NCBI GenBank assembly: GCA_016935365.1
Contig: JAFGRB010000307.1
Span: 1-60,697, forward strand
Length of the DNA stretch: 60,697 bases
Direction of reading: 5' to 3'
Origin: Deltaproteobacteria bacterium
GTDB taxonomy: Bacteria > Myxococcota > B64-G9
The notes beneath the pieces are model-generated. The model was given only the letters and a program-made list of their open reading frames with translations. It was not told the origin of the DNA and searched no databases. Shown here in pieces: positions 42,050-51,285 of this stretch; within the stretch, counting starts at the first letter, position 1, and each line of letters begins with the position of its first letter. The position numbers and the translations under genes are program-made.

Positions 42050-44647
42050 TCACTGCGGCGGGTCGAAGCGGCCGTTGCCATCCGCGTCGAAGCGGATCGG
42101 GTTGGCCAGGCCCACCGGCCGGCAGGCGCGGCAGACGGGATCCAGGCTCGAGCCGGGCGGGCTGAGCGCCAGCGCGGCGTACCAGGTATCGCGTTCGGGC
42201 GCGAGCTCGAGGGCCTGCTCGAGGCGCAGCGCCGGGCGCTCGGGGTCCAGCTCGCCGGGGCCGAAGAGGCCGAGGTGCTCGATCTCTTCGCCGTTGGCGA
42301 TCAAGACGAGCTCGTCGACCGGGATCCAGTCCGCGGCCTCCACCCGGACGCAGAGCGCGAGCGGGCCGGGCCCGGTCACGAGCCCGCCCATGGGCACCTC
42401 GCCCGCGCTGAGCTGCACGAAGATCCCTCCGAAGATCGTCGCCTGCCCCGCGGCCAGCGCCTCCCAGATCGCGTCGGCGTCGATCCCGGCCGGCTCGTCG
42501 CTCGACGAGGCGATCAGGGTCCGTCCGAAGCCGGCCTCCTCCAGGCGGGAGTGCGAGTCGCTGTTGCCCACCGCGGTGCGGAAGACGCCCTGGTTGTTGA
42601 GCCCGCACCACATCGGCAGGACCTCGTCGATCATCAGCTGCACGTCCTTCTTGTTGAGCAGCTCGATGATGTCGAAGTCGGTGGAGAACTTGTCCGCCGG
42701 CAGGCTCTCGACCGGCGGCATGCCCTCGCGCGGGTCGAGTCCCAGGTAGTCGAACCAGGCCGTGTAGGACAGCGGGTGGGCCAGGTTGATGATCCGGGCG
42801 CCGGAAGCGCGGGCCGCGGCCCAGAGCTCGGGCAGCTCGAGCTGGCGCTCGAACACGCCCCGATCGTCGTAGCGCCAGTAGGGGAAGTCCCAGTAGTGCC
42901 AGCCCGCGGGATGGACCTGGAGGGGAACGGCCGTGGTGTGGCCGATCAGGGCCGAGAGCTCGTTGCCCACCTCGACGTGGATGAGCGCGTCCGGATCGGC
43001 GCCGCAGGCTAGCGCGATCCGCTCGAGGGTCGGCCGGTAGTCGGTCTGGCCGTCGTGATCGGTGGCCACGACCAGCTCGATGCCCTCGCAGATGTTGGAG
43101 GCCAGCTTGTCCTCGACGTCGAAGGACGAGTCGATCGAGCGGGTGCAGTGGGTGTGGAGGTCGGCCGCGATGTAGCCGCGGCTGTCCACCTGGCGTGCGA
43201 GGCGGCCCTCGATGCGGACGGTCCCGCCCGCCTGCAGGCTCACGTCCCGGCGCGCGATCCCGTACTCGAAGCCGCGCGACAAGGTGGCGGTCCACTCGCC
43301 CGCGGGCGCGACGATCTCGGCCTGGCCGCAGGGCGCGAAGGCGATCGCGTCGGTCCGGACGGGCGCGCTCATGGCCGCGGCGTGGCCCGCCTGCAGCGAG
43401 AGCTTGCAGGGCAGCGCCGCACCCGCTCCGTTCGTGCAGGCGAAGGCGAGCCGGGCCGGCGACTCGACCGAGAGCGCGCGCTCGACGCGCCCGCCGGCGT
43501 CGAGCTGGACCGGCTCGTCGAGCACCGCGGTCCGCATGTGGGCGAGGAGCTCGAGCCGGTAGCGGCCCGCGGGCAGCTCGAGCTCGAAGCGGCCCTGCGC
43601 GTCGGTCCAGCACTGGTCGGCGAGATCCGCCTGGGAGGGCCGTCCGAGATCGTGGGCCCGCAGCTCGACGCCGGCGGCCGGCGCGCCGCCCTCCTGCACC
43701 GCGCCCGCGATCAGGCCCGTGGCCTCGCCGGAGGGCACGAGCGCGCGGTACCTCCGCAGGCAGTCGTCCAGGCCGCCCCGGCCGAGCAGCAGCATGCGCT
43801 CGACTTCCAGCGGGGGCTCGCCGCTCGCCACCGTGGGCGCCTCGCCCTGGCCGGCGGTGATCAGCGAGGCCTCGTGCAAGGAGAAGGAGTTGATCAGCGC
43901 GCTGCCCTCGTTGTTCGCGTAGAGGTTGCAGTCGCGGCGCGAGTAGCCGGCCCACAGGCGGTGCTTGCCCGCCGGCATGCAGGCCTCGGCGGCGATCGCT
44001 CCGGGCACGAAGCCCGCGTGGCTGTCTCCGTGGAGCACCAGCTCGCCGACCTGGAGCGAGGTCGGGCGCACTGCGCGGGTGCGGATGGCGGTGCGGATGA
44101 GCAGGTGATCCGCGTCGGGCTCGAGCACGTAGTCGTGCACGATCTCCAGGTCCTCGGGCCGCAGCAGGCCTCCCAGAGCCGCGTCCAGGGTGGGGATGGA
44201 CTGCTGTCGGCCCCGCACCCGGACCGCGGCCGCGGAGCCGTCGGCGCCGTCCTGCAGCACCTCGATCGAGTCGGGCTTCATGCTCAGCATGTCGATCTGG
44301 ATCACGAGCGCCTGGACGGCCTCGCCGCCCGTCGCGCCTCCCGGACCCAGGCGCTCGGCGTCCAGCAGCCCGCCGCCGTACGGCGCCCAGCCGTGCGGCT
44401 CGAGGCCCTCGACGAGGAAGGCCACCTGCTCGTTATAGAGCTTGAAGTCGCCGATCCTTCCGTGGGCCTCGGGGCCGGAGAGCAGCTCGCTCGCCTGGAT
44501 CACCTGCCCGGCCCGCACCTGGCCGAGCCCGAGCGGCTCGTCGAGCGGCAGCCGCTCCGGCCCCGCGTCGCCGGGCCCCTGCCCGTCCCGGCAGCCCGCC
44601 AGGGCGAGGACCGAGACGAGCACGGCCCACGTCTTACCCTGTCTCAT
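42050..44647 (-). CDS. PHP-domain (CehA/McbA-like) lipoprotein metallohydrolase
   Basis: An 865-residue protein with lipobox LALAGC (Cys 19). Residues ~30-300 are a beta-rich N-terminal domain and ~310-400 a carboxypeptidase-regulatory-like beta sandwich. The PHP metal site begins at AADLHTHCTRSID (His 498, His 500) with VVATDHDGQTDY (Asp 530, His 531), IHVEVGNELS, IINLAHP, and GNSDSH later. CehA/McbA-type enzymes hydrolyse esters such as carbaryl, but many lineage members are uncharacterised phosphoesterases. Start ATG 44647 has GAGGAGG upstream and overlaps the end of the histidine-kinase gene by 14 bp, so the kinase and hydrolase are co-transcribed. Substrate unknown. Confidence 0.85.
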   Translation of the reverse strand: MRQGKTWAVLVSVLALAGCRDGQGPGDAGPERLPLDEPLGLGQVRAGQVIQASELLSGPEAHGRIGDFKLYNEQVAFLVEGLEPHGWAPYGGGLLDAERLGPGGATGGEAVQALVIQIDMLSMKPDSIEVLQDGADGSAAAVRVRGRQQSIPTLDAALGGLLRPEDLEIVHDYVLEPDADHLLIRTAIRTRAVRPTSLQVGELVLHGDSHAGFVPGAIAAEACMPAGKHRLWAGYSRRDCNLYANNEGSALINSFSLHEASLITAGQGEAPTVASGEPPLEVERMLLLGRGGLDDCLRRYRALVPSGEATGLIAGAVQEGGAPAAGVELRAHDLGRPSQADLADQCWTDAQGRFELELPAGRYRLELLAHMRTAVLDEPVQLDAGGRVERALSVESPARLAFACTNGAGAALPCKLSLQAGHAAAMSAPVRTDAIAFAPCGQAEIVAPAGEWTATLSRGFEYGIARRDVSLQAGGTVRIEGRLARQVDSRGYIAADLHTHCTRSIDSSFDVEDKLASNICEGIELVVATDHDGQTDYRPTLERIALACGADPDALIHVEVGNELSALIGHTTAVPLQVHPAGWHYWDFPYWRYDDRGVFERQLELPELWAAARASGARIINLAHPLSYTAWFDYLGLDPREGMPPVESLPADKFSTDFDIIELLNKKDVQLMIDEVLPMWCGLNNQGVFRTAVGNSDSHSRLEEAGFGRTLIASSSDEPAGIDADAIWEALAAGQATIFGGIFVQLSAGEVPMGGLVTGPGPLALCVRVEAADWIPVDELVLIANGEEIEHLGLFGPGELDPERPALRLEQALELAPERDTWYAALALSPPGSSLDPVCRACRPVGLANPIRFDADGNGRFDPPQ

Positions 44648-46409
44648 CGGATCCTCCTCGACCTGCGGGCAACCGAATCACCATGGTCGTTCCCTGGCCC
44701 GGCTCGCTCCGCACCTCTATCGTTCCACCAACTTGCTGCACGATCTCCCAGGCGAGGCTGAGCCCGAGGCCCGTGCCTGCGCCGATCTTCTTGGTCGTGA
44801 AGAAGGGCTCGAAGATGCGCGAGCGGATCTCCTCCGGGATGCCGTGGCCGGTGTCCGCCACCTCGAGGATCGCATGCTCGCCGTCGCGTCTCGTTCGCAA
44901 GGTCAGCGTTCCGCCTTCGGCCATGGCGTCCATCGCGTTCGTGCCGAGGTTCACCAGCACCTGCTGGAGCCGCGTCCGGTTGGCCTTCACGGCAGGGAGA
45001 TCGTCGCCCAGCTCCTGGACGAACTGCACGCCCTGCAGCTTGGCGCGCGCATCCAGGAGAATCGCGGACGATCGCACCAGGGCGTTGAGCTCGATCAGCT
45101 CGTCTTCTTGCTTGGCGTCGCGCGAGAAGTGGAGCAGCTCCTGCACGATGTTCTGGCAGCGCACGGCCTCCCGGACGATGGACGCGACCGGCAGTCGGAG
45201 CGGATCGCCCTCGGGAACGCGCTTCTCCATCCCCTGGGCAAAGCCGAGAATGACGCCCAGCGGGTTGTTGATCTCGTGAGCCACGCCCGCGCCGAGCTGG
45301 CCCAGGGCGGCCAGCTTCTCTCTCTGGAACAGCTGCCGCTCGAGCTTGCTCTTCTCCTCCTCCACTCGCTTGAGCTCGGTGAGGTCCTTGGCGACGATGA
45401 CCGTTCCCACCATGGTGCCGTATTCGTCCTTCAGCCAAGAGCTCGAGAACAGGACGGGTATGGTCTTGCCGCTCTTCGATTTGAGGTAGTTCTCGCCGAT
45501 CTTCGTCGTCCTGCTGCCGGAGATCTTCTGCGCCAGAGGAGAGTCCGGTCGTCTGGCGCTGATCAGTTGATCGATCGGCTTGCCCGCAAGCTCCGCCGGA
45601 TCGTATTCCAGCAGCCTCGAGGCGGCCTGGTTCACGGTGACGATGCCCCCCTTCTCGTCCAGGAGGATCAGCAGCTCCTCCATGGACGAGATGATGTTCT
45701 CCGCGGCGATCGCGGGGGAGATGGTCAGGAATCGGTATCGAGCGATGGAGAGCACGGCCCCCATGGCGAAGACCAGGACGAAGACGTTGGCCAGCGACGG
45801 GATGCCCCGGATCTCGAGCTCCGGGAGCAGGACGTCGGTGATCGTCCCGAGGACGAGGCTGCTGGCGATACAGGCCGCGATCACCCACGCCTGCCGTCGC
45901 TCCTGCGGTCTGCTCGCGAGCCAGCCGTGCCTGAGCGAGATGAAGATCGATGCGAGCGTGAAGCCGATGTAGTACGCGTGGAAGACATAGACCCAGCCGG
46001 ACTCGGACCAGCCGTACTCCCAGCCGTAGGCGTGCCGGCCCACGAGCACCGTGAGCCCGTCCGTCCACTGCTCGTAGAGCAGAAGCAGGGGCAGGGCGAA
46101 GACGAGCACGAGGAAGAGCGCCGACTTGAGCAGCTTCTCCAGCCTGGCGAAGGCCAGGGAGAAGTAGAGGAGCACGACGGGAAAGCCGATCCAGCCCAGG
46201 GAGGAGATGTTCTCCAGCTTCCTCCAGGTATCATGTGCGATGCCGAGGTTGTGCGAGAACAGGTCCGAGGTGTTCCAGAGTCCGAAGCAGAGCAGCAGGG
46301 AAGCGTAGGTGACGTTGAGCTTCGATTTCGGGTTTCTGAAGAAGACGAAGCCCGCCATGTACACGAAGGTGACGAGGCAGAACAAGTGCAGGGCCGGCAT
46401 GAAGCTCAT
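44634..46409 (-). CDS. 7TM-type sensor histidine kinase (PAS, HisKA, HATPase)
   Basis: A 591-residue kinase. Residues ~1-225 hold seven hydrophobic segments matching the HisKA_7TM N-terminal region. A PAS domain (~235-340: ISSMEELLILLDEKGGIVTV) is followed by HisKA with the phospho-acceptor GAGVAHEINNPLG (His 378). The HATPase boxes are VNLGTNAMDAM (N), VADTGHGIP (G1) and GTGLGLSLAWEIV (G2). It senses an unknown membrane or extracellular cue. No response regulator gene is adjacent. RBS GAGGAG precedes ATG 46409. It overlaps the PHP lipoprotein gene by 14 bp. Confidence 0.93.
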   Translation of the reverse strand: MSFMPALHLFCLVTFVYMAGFVFFRNPKSKLNVTYASLLLCFGLWNTSDLFSHNLGIAHDTWRKLENISSLGWIGFPVVLLYFSLAFARLEKLLKSALFLVLVFALPLLLLYEQWTDGLTVLVGRHAYGWEYGWSESGWVYVFHAYYIGFTLASIFISLRHGWLASRPQERRQAWVIAACIASSLVLGTITDVLLPELEIRGIPSLANVFVLVFAMGAVLSIARYRFLTISPAIAAENIISSMEELLILLDEKGGIVTVNQAASRLLEYDPAELAGKPIDQLISARRPDSPLAQKISGSRTTKIGENYLKSKSGKTIPVLFSSSWLKDEYGTMVGTVIVAKDLTELKRVEEEKSKLERQLFQREKLAALGQLGAGVAHEINNPLGVILGFAQGMEKRVPEGDPLRLPVASIVREAVRCQNIVQELLHFSRDAKQEDELIELNALVRSSAILLDARAKLQGVQFVQELGDDLPAVKANRTRLQQVLVNLGTNAMDAMAEGGTLTLRTRRDGEHAILEVADTGHGIPEEIRSRIFEPFFTTKKIGAGTGLGLSLAWEIVQQVGGTIEVRSEPGQGTTMVIRLPAGRGGSDETG

Positions 46410-46498
46410 CGCTCGCTCCTCGCACGGATGGCGATACGCACTACCATACCCCGGCCCGGCGGAGCGGTCGAGCCGAAGATGGACGCTGGCGATTCGGC

Positions 46499-46526
46499 TT
46501 GCCCCGGCTTCGGGCTGTGCTAGACT
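46499..46526 (+). promoter_or_regulatory. candidate promoter for the Cys-rich lipoprotein gene
   Basis: TTGCCC (46499-46504), a 16-bp spacer, and TAGACT (46521-46526) with an extended TGC. It lies 20 bp before the ATG at 46547. Read by eye. Confidence 0.4.
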
Positions 46527-46546
46527 CGCAGTCCGAGGAGGCGGTC

Positions 46547-46987
46547 ATGAGGAGAGTCTCATTCGTATTCGTATTGCTTTCGGCGGCGCTGGCGGTGAGC
46601 TGTGGGGGATCGAAGGGCCGCGGCATCGAGGCCCTGTGCGCGCGGCTGATCGATTGCGGTGTGGGCATATCGGAGCACGAGTGCCTGTCGAGCTTCGGGC
46701 CGATGGTGCTCTCGGACGCCTGCCTGGACGCCATGTTCGAGGCGCCGTGCGAGGAGCACAACTCGGCCCAGCCGAGCTACCTCGGCCTCTGCTTCGACAG
46801 CTGCGCGGTCGAGGGCCGGGACTGCGATGGGGATCTGATCTATATCTGCCAGGGCGGGATCGAGATCGTCTTGGACTGCGAGCTCGTCTGCCAGTACCAG
46901 AAAAATATGGAGTACACGGGCGTCTGCAGCGAGACCGGCCCCAACGGCGAGGTCTCGGATAGCGGCCAGGTCTGCTGGTGCCAGTAG
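46547..46987 (+). CDS. small Cys-rich lipoprotein
   Basis: A 146-residue protein from ATG 46547 (GAGGAGG upstream) with lipobox LAVSCGG (Cys 19). About a dozen further cysteines are spread through the chain (ALCARLIDCGVG, CLDAMFEAPCEEH, GLCFDSCAVEGRDCDGD, YICQGG, CELVC, and a terminal CWC), so it is probably disulfide-stabilised on the cell surface. No known family was recognised. It is the first of four closely spaced plus-strand genes. Confidence 0.75.
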   Translation: MRRVSFVFVLLSAALAVSCGGSKGRGIEALCARLIDCGVGISEHECLSSFGPMVLSDACLDAMFEAPCEEHNSAQPSYLGLCFDSCAVEGRDCDGDLIYICQGGIEIVLDCELVCQYQKNMEYTGVCSETGPNGEVSDSGQVCWCQ

Positions 46988-47002
46988 GGGGAGCCCGCGC
47001 GG

Positions 47003-47344
47003 ATGAAGTGCCCCAAGTGCAGGCTTCCCGAGATGGAGCATATCATGTTCGAGGGCATCGCCGTCGAGCGCTGCCCGACCTGCCGGGGCCTGGCCCTGTC
47101 CAGGGCCCAGATGGAGATCCTGCTTCGCAGCCGGCTGGGCGAGGTGGCCGACAACCCGGTCTTCGCGCCCACGCCCGAGGCCCTGGACAACGCGAGCGCG
47201 TGGTGCGAGCGCTGCGAGCGGGAGATGGAGCTGGTCAAGGGGCCCTTCGACGTCTTCGTCGACTGGTGCCCGGGCTGCGGGCTGATCTTCCTGGACCCGG
47301 GCGAGCTGGCCAGCCTGCAGCGCAACCCGATTACACTGGCTTGA
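47003..47344 (+). CDS. double zinc-ribbon (TFIIB-type) protein
   Basis: A 113-residue cytosolic protein with two zf-TFIIB-like zinc ribbons. The first is CPKC...CPTC (Cys 3, 6, 24, 27) containing MKCPKCRLPEM and RCPTCRGLALS. The second is CERC...CPGC near 68-92 with DWCPGCGLIFLDPGEL. The xxCPxCxGxWLDxGEL pattern defines a widespread family of small bacterial proteins of unknown function. ATG 47003 follows the lipoprotein stop by 15 bp. Confidence 0.82.
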   Translation: MKCPKCRLPEMEHIMFEGIAVERCPTCRGLALSRAQMEILLRSRLGEVADNPVFAPTPEALDNASAWCERCEREMELVKGPFDVFVDWCPGCGLIFLDPGELASLQRNPITLA

Positions 47345-47353
47345 GGAGGCCCC

Positions 47354-47809
47354 ATGATCGCACTGCGCGATCGACTCCCGCTGCCCGAGAAGCGGGCCGC
47401 GATCATCGCCGACTGCACCCGGCTGCTGGACGACGAGGTGCGCCGCAAGAAGGGCGTCAGCGGCCTGGCCATCCGGGCGGGCTACAAGGTGCTCAAGGCC
47501 TTCAAGTCGAACGCCATCCCGGACGCGATCGACGGCCTGCTGGACGACTTCATAGACTCCCTGGACCCGCTGCACGAGAGCTACCTCGAAGACGCCCGCG
47601 GGGCGTCGAGCCTGGGCGGCTTCCTCGAGGCGCGCCGCGGCGAGACGGCCGAGGCGCTGGTCGGGGTGACCGACCGCCGGGCGGAGAAGAGCCGGCACAC
47701 GACGCTGGTCAAGGGCTACCGCAAGCTGCGGCCGATCGCCCTCGATCACGTGTCCCAGGCCGTGCCCGGCCTGGCCGCGCTCTTCGACCGCTACTACCAG
47801 CCCGCCTGA
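47354..47809 (+). CDS. conserved hypothetical protein (possibly DUF6918-like)
   Basis: A 151-residue soluble, mostly helical protein. The block RRKKGVSGLAIRAGYKVLKA followed by DDFIDSLDPLHESY is distinctive and conserved in hypothetical proteins of related bacteria; I believe it corresponds to DUF6918 but cannot verify this. No catalytic motif. ATG 47354 has GAGGAGG upstream and lies 9 bp after the zinc-ribbon gene, so the two are likely cotranscribed. Confidence 0.72.
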   Translation: MIALRDRLPLPEKRAAIIADCTRLLDDEVRRKKGVSGLAIRAGYKVLKAFKSNAIPDAIDGLLDDFIDSLDPLHESYLEDARGASSLGGFLEARRGETAEALVGVTDRRAEKSRHTTLVKGYRKLRPIALDHVSQAVPGLAALFDRYYQPA

Positions 47810-47823
47810 GCGGGAGGTCGGAC

Positions 47824-48198
47824 ATGCTGCGCGCGAGACTGCCGGCCCTGCTCGCCGCCTCCCTGCTGGCCCTGGCCTGCGGCCAGACTACCCGGCCGGA
47901 CGGGGCGTGCGTCAGCGACTACGACTGCGAGCCGGACCAGCTCTGCGGCGCGGACCGGCACTGCCTGCTGTGCACGAACTGCGACCGGGGCCGGGTGGGG
48001 ACCTGCATGGCGCCGGTCTGGCCCCTGGACCGGCAGCCCGACGAGATCTTCGTCGAGCCCTCGATCGACGGGGACGTGCTGGTCTACAGCTACGCCTGCG
48101 AGGGGGCCTGGAGCGACTACCGCTACACCCGGCTCGCGGAAGAGGCCTGCTTCGAGACCGAGCCGCACGTGGACGACGACTGCGGCTTCGAGTCATAG
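47824..48198 (+). CDS. small Cys-rich lipoprotein
   Basis: A 124-residue protein with lipobox LALACG (Cys 19) and nine or so further cysteines (CVSDYDCEPDQLCG, CLLCTNCDRG). The first part resembles the short dickkopf-like Cys repeats common in Myxococcota lipoproteins (Cxx-D-CxxxxxC). The C-terminal half is acidic (EPHVDDDCGFES). GGGAGG precedes ATG 47824. Last gene of the small plus-strand run. Confidence 0.72.
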   Translation: MLRARLPALLAASLLALACGQTTRPDGACVSDYDCEPDQLCGADRHCLLCTNCDRGRVGTCMAPVWPLDRQPDEIFVEPSIDGDVLVYSYACEGAWSDYRYTRLAEEACFETEPHVDDDCGFES

Positions 48199-48231
48199 CG
48201 ATATATTCATCTTTTCCGTCGCAAGGTTTAC

Positions 48232-48246
48232 CGCTGCTTCGCAGCG
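48232..48246. terminator. short palindrome after the 47824-48198 gene
   Basis: CGCTGCTTCGCAGCG can form a six-bp stem with a TTC loop, followed by AAAA on the plus strand. It shares its core with the repeat near 60462-60476, so it may be a repeat fragment rather than a terminator. The 139-bp gap between convergent genes holds nothing else. Confidence 0.35.
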
Positions 48247-48337
48247 AAAACCCGGATCTCGGAGATTGCCAAGCCCATTCTTTCCTTGCGCTCTGAGATG
48301 CCTTTCAGGGCTTGAATCGGAGCGTAGGCCATACGGA

Positions 48338-49636
<1,299 letters not shown>

Positions 49637-49637
49637 C

Positions 49638-50273
49638 TCAGTCCTCCAGCTTGAAGACGATCTTCTGGCGGCAGAGCACGGCCACGGGCTGGCCCCTGAA
49701 GCGGGCGGGAGAGAAGCGATAGGCCCTCGCGGCTCTCTCGGCGGATGCCTCGAACACGCCGGGCGGATCCGCTTTCACGATCCAGACCTTCTCGACCCTG
49801 CCGGCGGCGGAGACCTGGAGCTTCAGCTCGACCTGGCCCTCGATGCCCCGGTCCTCGGCCGCCTCGGGGTACTCGGGCACCGCGCGGCTGATGAGCCGGG
49901 GCGGCTCGTCCACGGCCTCCTCCTTGAGGATCAGCTCCGCGTCCCAGCTCTGCTGCTCGCCCAGCATGTCGGTGAACAGATCGACCCTGCCCATCGCGGG
50001 CATGAGCTGCTCGGCCGAGATGCTCGAGGGGAGATCCGGCACCGGCATGGGCACGGCGCGGGGACGCGCCGCGACCGCGTGATGCCGCACGCGCTGCCGG
50101 CGCTTCTTGGCGGGCGGCTCGTGCAGGACGAGGGTCCTGGCGGTCGCCCGGCCGGACTTCGCCGGCGCGTGCACGTAGGCGTTGACCTGGATGATGAGGT
50201 ACAGGCCCGAGCCGTTGACCAGCAGCGCCAGCAGGAAGGCCAGCAGCCACGCGAGCCACCGCCTGCGCCTCAT
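49638..50273 (-). CDS. tonB: TonB-family energy transducer
   Basis: A 211-residue protein with an N-terminal membrane anchor (WLLAFLLALLVNGSGLYLII), a basic/Pro linker (EPPAKKRRQRVRHH), and a C-terminal TonB domain. The domain shows VPEYPEAAEDRGIEGQVELK, VSAAGRVEKVWIVKADPPGV and FEASAERAARAYRFSPARF. It carries proton-motive force from the ExbB-ExbD complex to the outer-membrane receptor. It is short, like TonB2 of vibrios. Start ATG 50273 overlaps the ExbD stop (ATGA). Confidence 0.92.
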   Translation of the reverse strand: MRRRRWLAWLLAFLLALLVNGSGLYLIIQVNAYVHAPAKSGRATARTLVLHEPPAKKRRQRVRHHAVAARPRAVPMPVPDLPSSISAEQLMPAMGRVDLFTDMLGEQQSWDAELILKEEAVDEPPRLISRAVPEYPEAAEDRGIEGQVELKLQVSAAGRVEKVWIVKADPPGVFEASAERAARAYRFSPARFRGQPVAVLCRQKIVFKLED

Positions 50274-50681
50274 ATCTCCTGCTCCACGGCGACGCCCACG
50301 TCTTTGGCGCCGGCGAGCCGGCACTGGTCGACGACGTCCACCAGCACGCCGGTCTCGACGTGCCGGTCCGCGATGACCAGGACGGTCTTTATCCGCTGGC
50401 GGGAGATGATCTCGCGCAGCCTGGCCTGGAGCATCCAGGGCTTGACCGGCCGGGCGTCCACGAAGAGCTCGCCGCGGCGCCCCACCGAGACGCGCACCGA
50501 TCGGCTGTCCGCGCGCTGGGCCGTCTTGGCGCCGGGCCGCTCGATCTCCAGCTTGGCGTCGCGCACGAAGGTGGTGGTCACCATGAAGAAGATGAGCAGG
50601 ATGAAGACCATGTCGATCAGCGGCGCGATGTTGATCTCGTTCTCCTGGCGCCACTTGCCGGCGGCGTGTCCCACGCTCATG
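50270..50681 (-). CDS. exbD: ExbD-family proton-channel subunit
   Basis: A 136-residue protein. A short N-terminal cytoplasmic part (MSVGHAAGKWRQENEINIAP) precedes the single membrane helix with the conserved proton-relay Asp (LIDMVFILLIFFMVTTTF). The periplasmic domain holds GRRGELFVDARPVKP and TVLVIADRHVETGVLVDVVD. With ExbB it energises TonB. It overlaps ExbB (50677-50681) and TonB by 4-5 bases. Confidence 0.93.
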
Positions 50682-51285
50682 CCGCTTCCCTCTCGAGGGC
50701 GCAGGCCACCTGCATGAGGTGCTCTCGCGCACGGTGCATCTCCATGCGGATGGCCTCCTCCTTGCGATCCAGGAGCCGGCCGACGATGACCCCGGGGATG
50801 GCCACGAAGAGGCCCATCTGGGTGCTGATGAGCGCCTCGGCGATGCCCCCGGCCACCCCGCCGCTCTGGGAGAAGAGCTCCATGGAGGTCAGCGAGCAGA
50901 AGGTCTCGATCATCCCGCTGACCGTGCCCAGCAGGCCCAGCAGCGGCGCTGCGCCGCACAGGCTGCGGATGGTCTTGCGGTAACGGCCGAGCTCCTGCTC
51001 CGACTCCAGCACGAGAAGGTCTAGTCGCTTCCTGCTCGACTGGCCGAAGGCCCGGACCTCGTCGACACCCCGGCGGAGTAGATCGTCCAGGAGGCCGGCG
51101 GGATGGCGGGCCTGGGCCGGGTCGAGGAAGAGCTCGCGCGTCTTGATGATGAGATCGCCCATGAACCCGCGGCGCAGCACCTGCATGCGAAGGCCGATGA
51201 GCGTCCAGAGCAGCAGGCCGACCAGGACCAGCGCGGGCATGACGAAGCCGCCCATGGCCAGGTAGCGCGTGAGCGGCTCAAGCAT
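50677..51285 (-). CDS. exbB: ExbB-family (MotA/TolQ/ExbB) proton-channel subunit
   Basis: A 202-residue protein with three membrane segments. The MotA/TolQ/ExbB signature appears in SLCGAAPLLGLLGTVSGMIE and GIAEALISTQMGLFVAIPGV. It forms the pentameric stator around ExbD. Gene order and small size match ExbB2 of TonB2 systems. It overlaps the large ExbB gene by 8 bp and ExbD by 5 bp. Confidence 0.93.
   Translation of the reverse strand: MLEPLTRYLAMGGFVMPALVLVGLLLWTLIGLRMQVLRRGFMGDLIIKTRELFLDPAQARHPAGLLDDLLRRGVDEVRAFGQSSRKRLDLLVLESEQELGRYRKTIRSLCGAAPLLGLLGTVSGMIETFCSLTSMELFSQSGGVAGGIAEALISTQMGLFVAIPGVIVGRLLDRKEEAIRMEMHRAREHLMQVACALEREAA

Noticed and set aside
42050..44647. DNA polymerase-type PHP protein
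   Set aside because: Lipobox and carboxypeptidase-regulatory-like domain place it outside the cytosol; PHP motif fits CehA/McbA-like enzymes.
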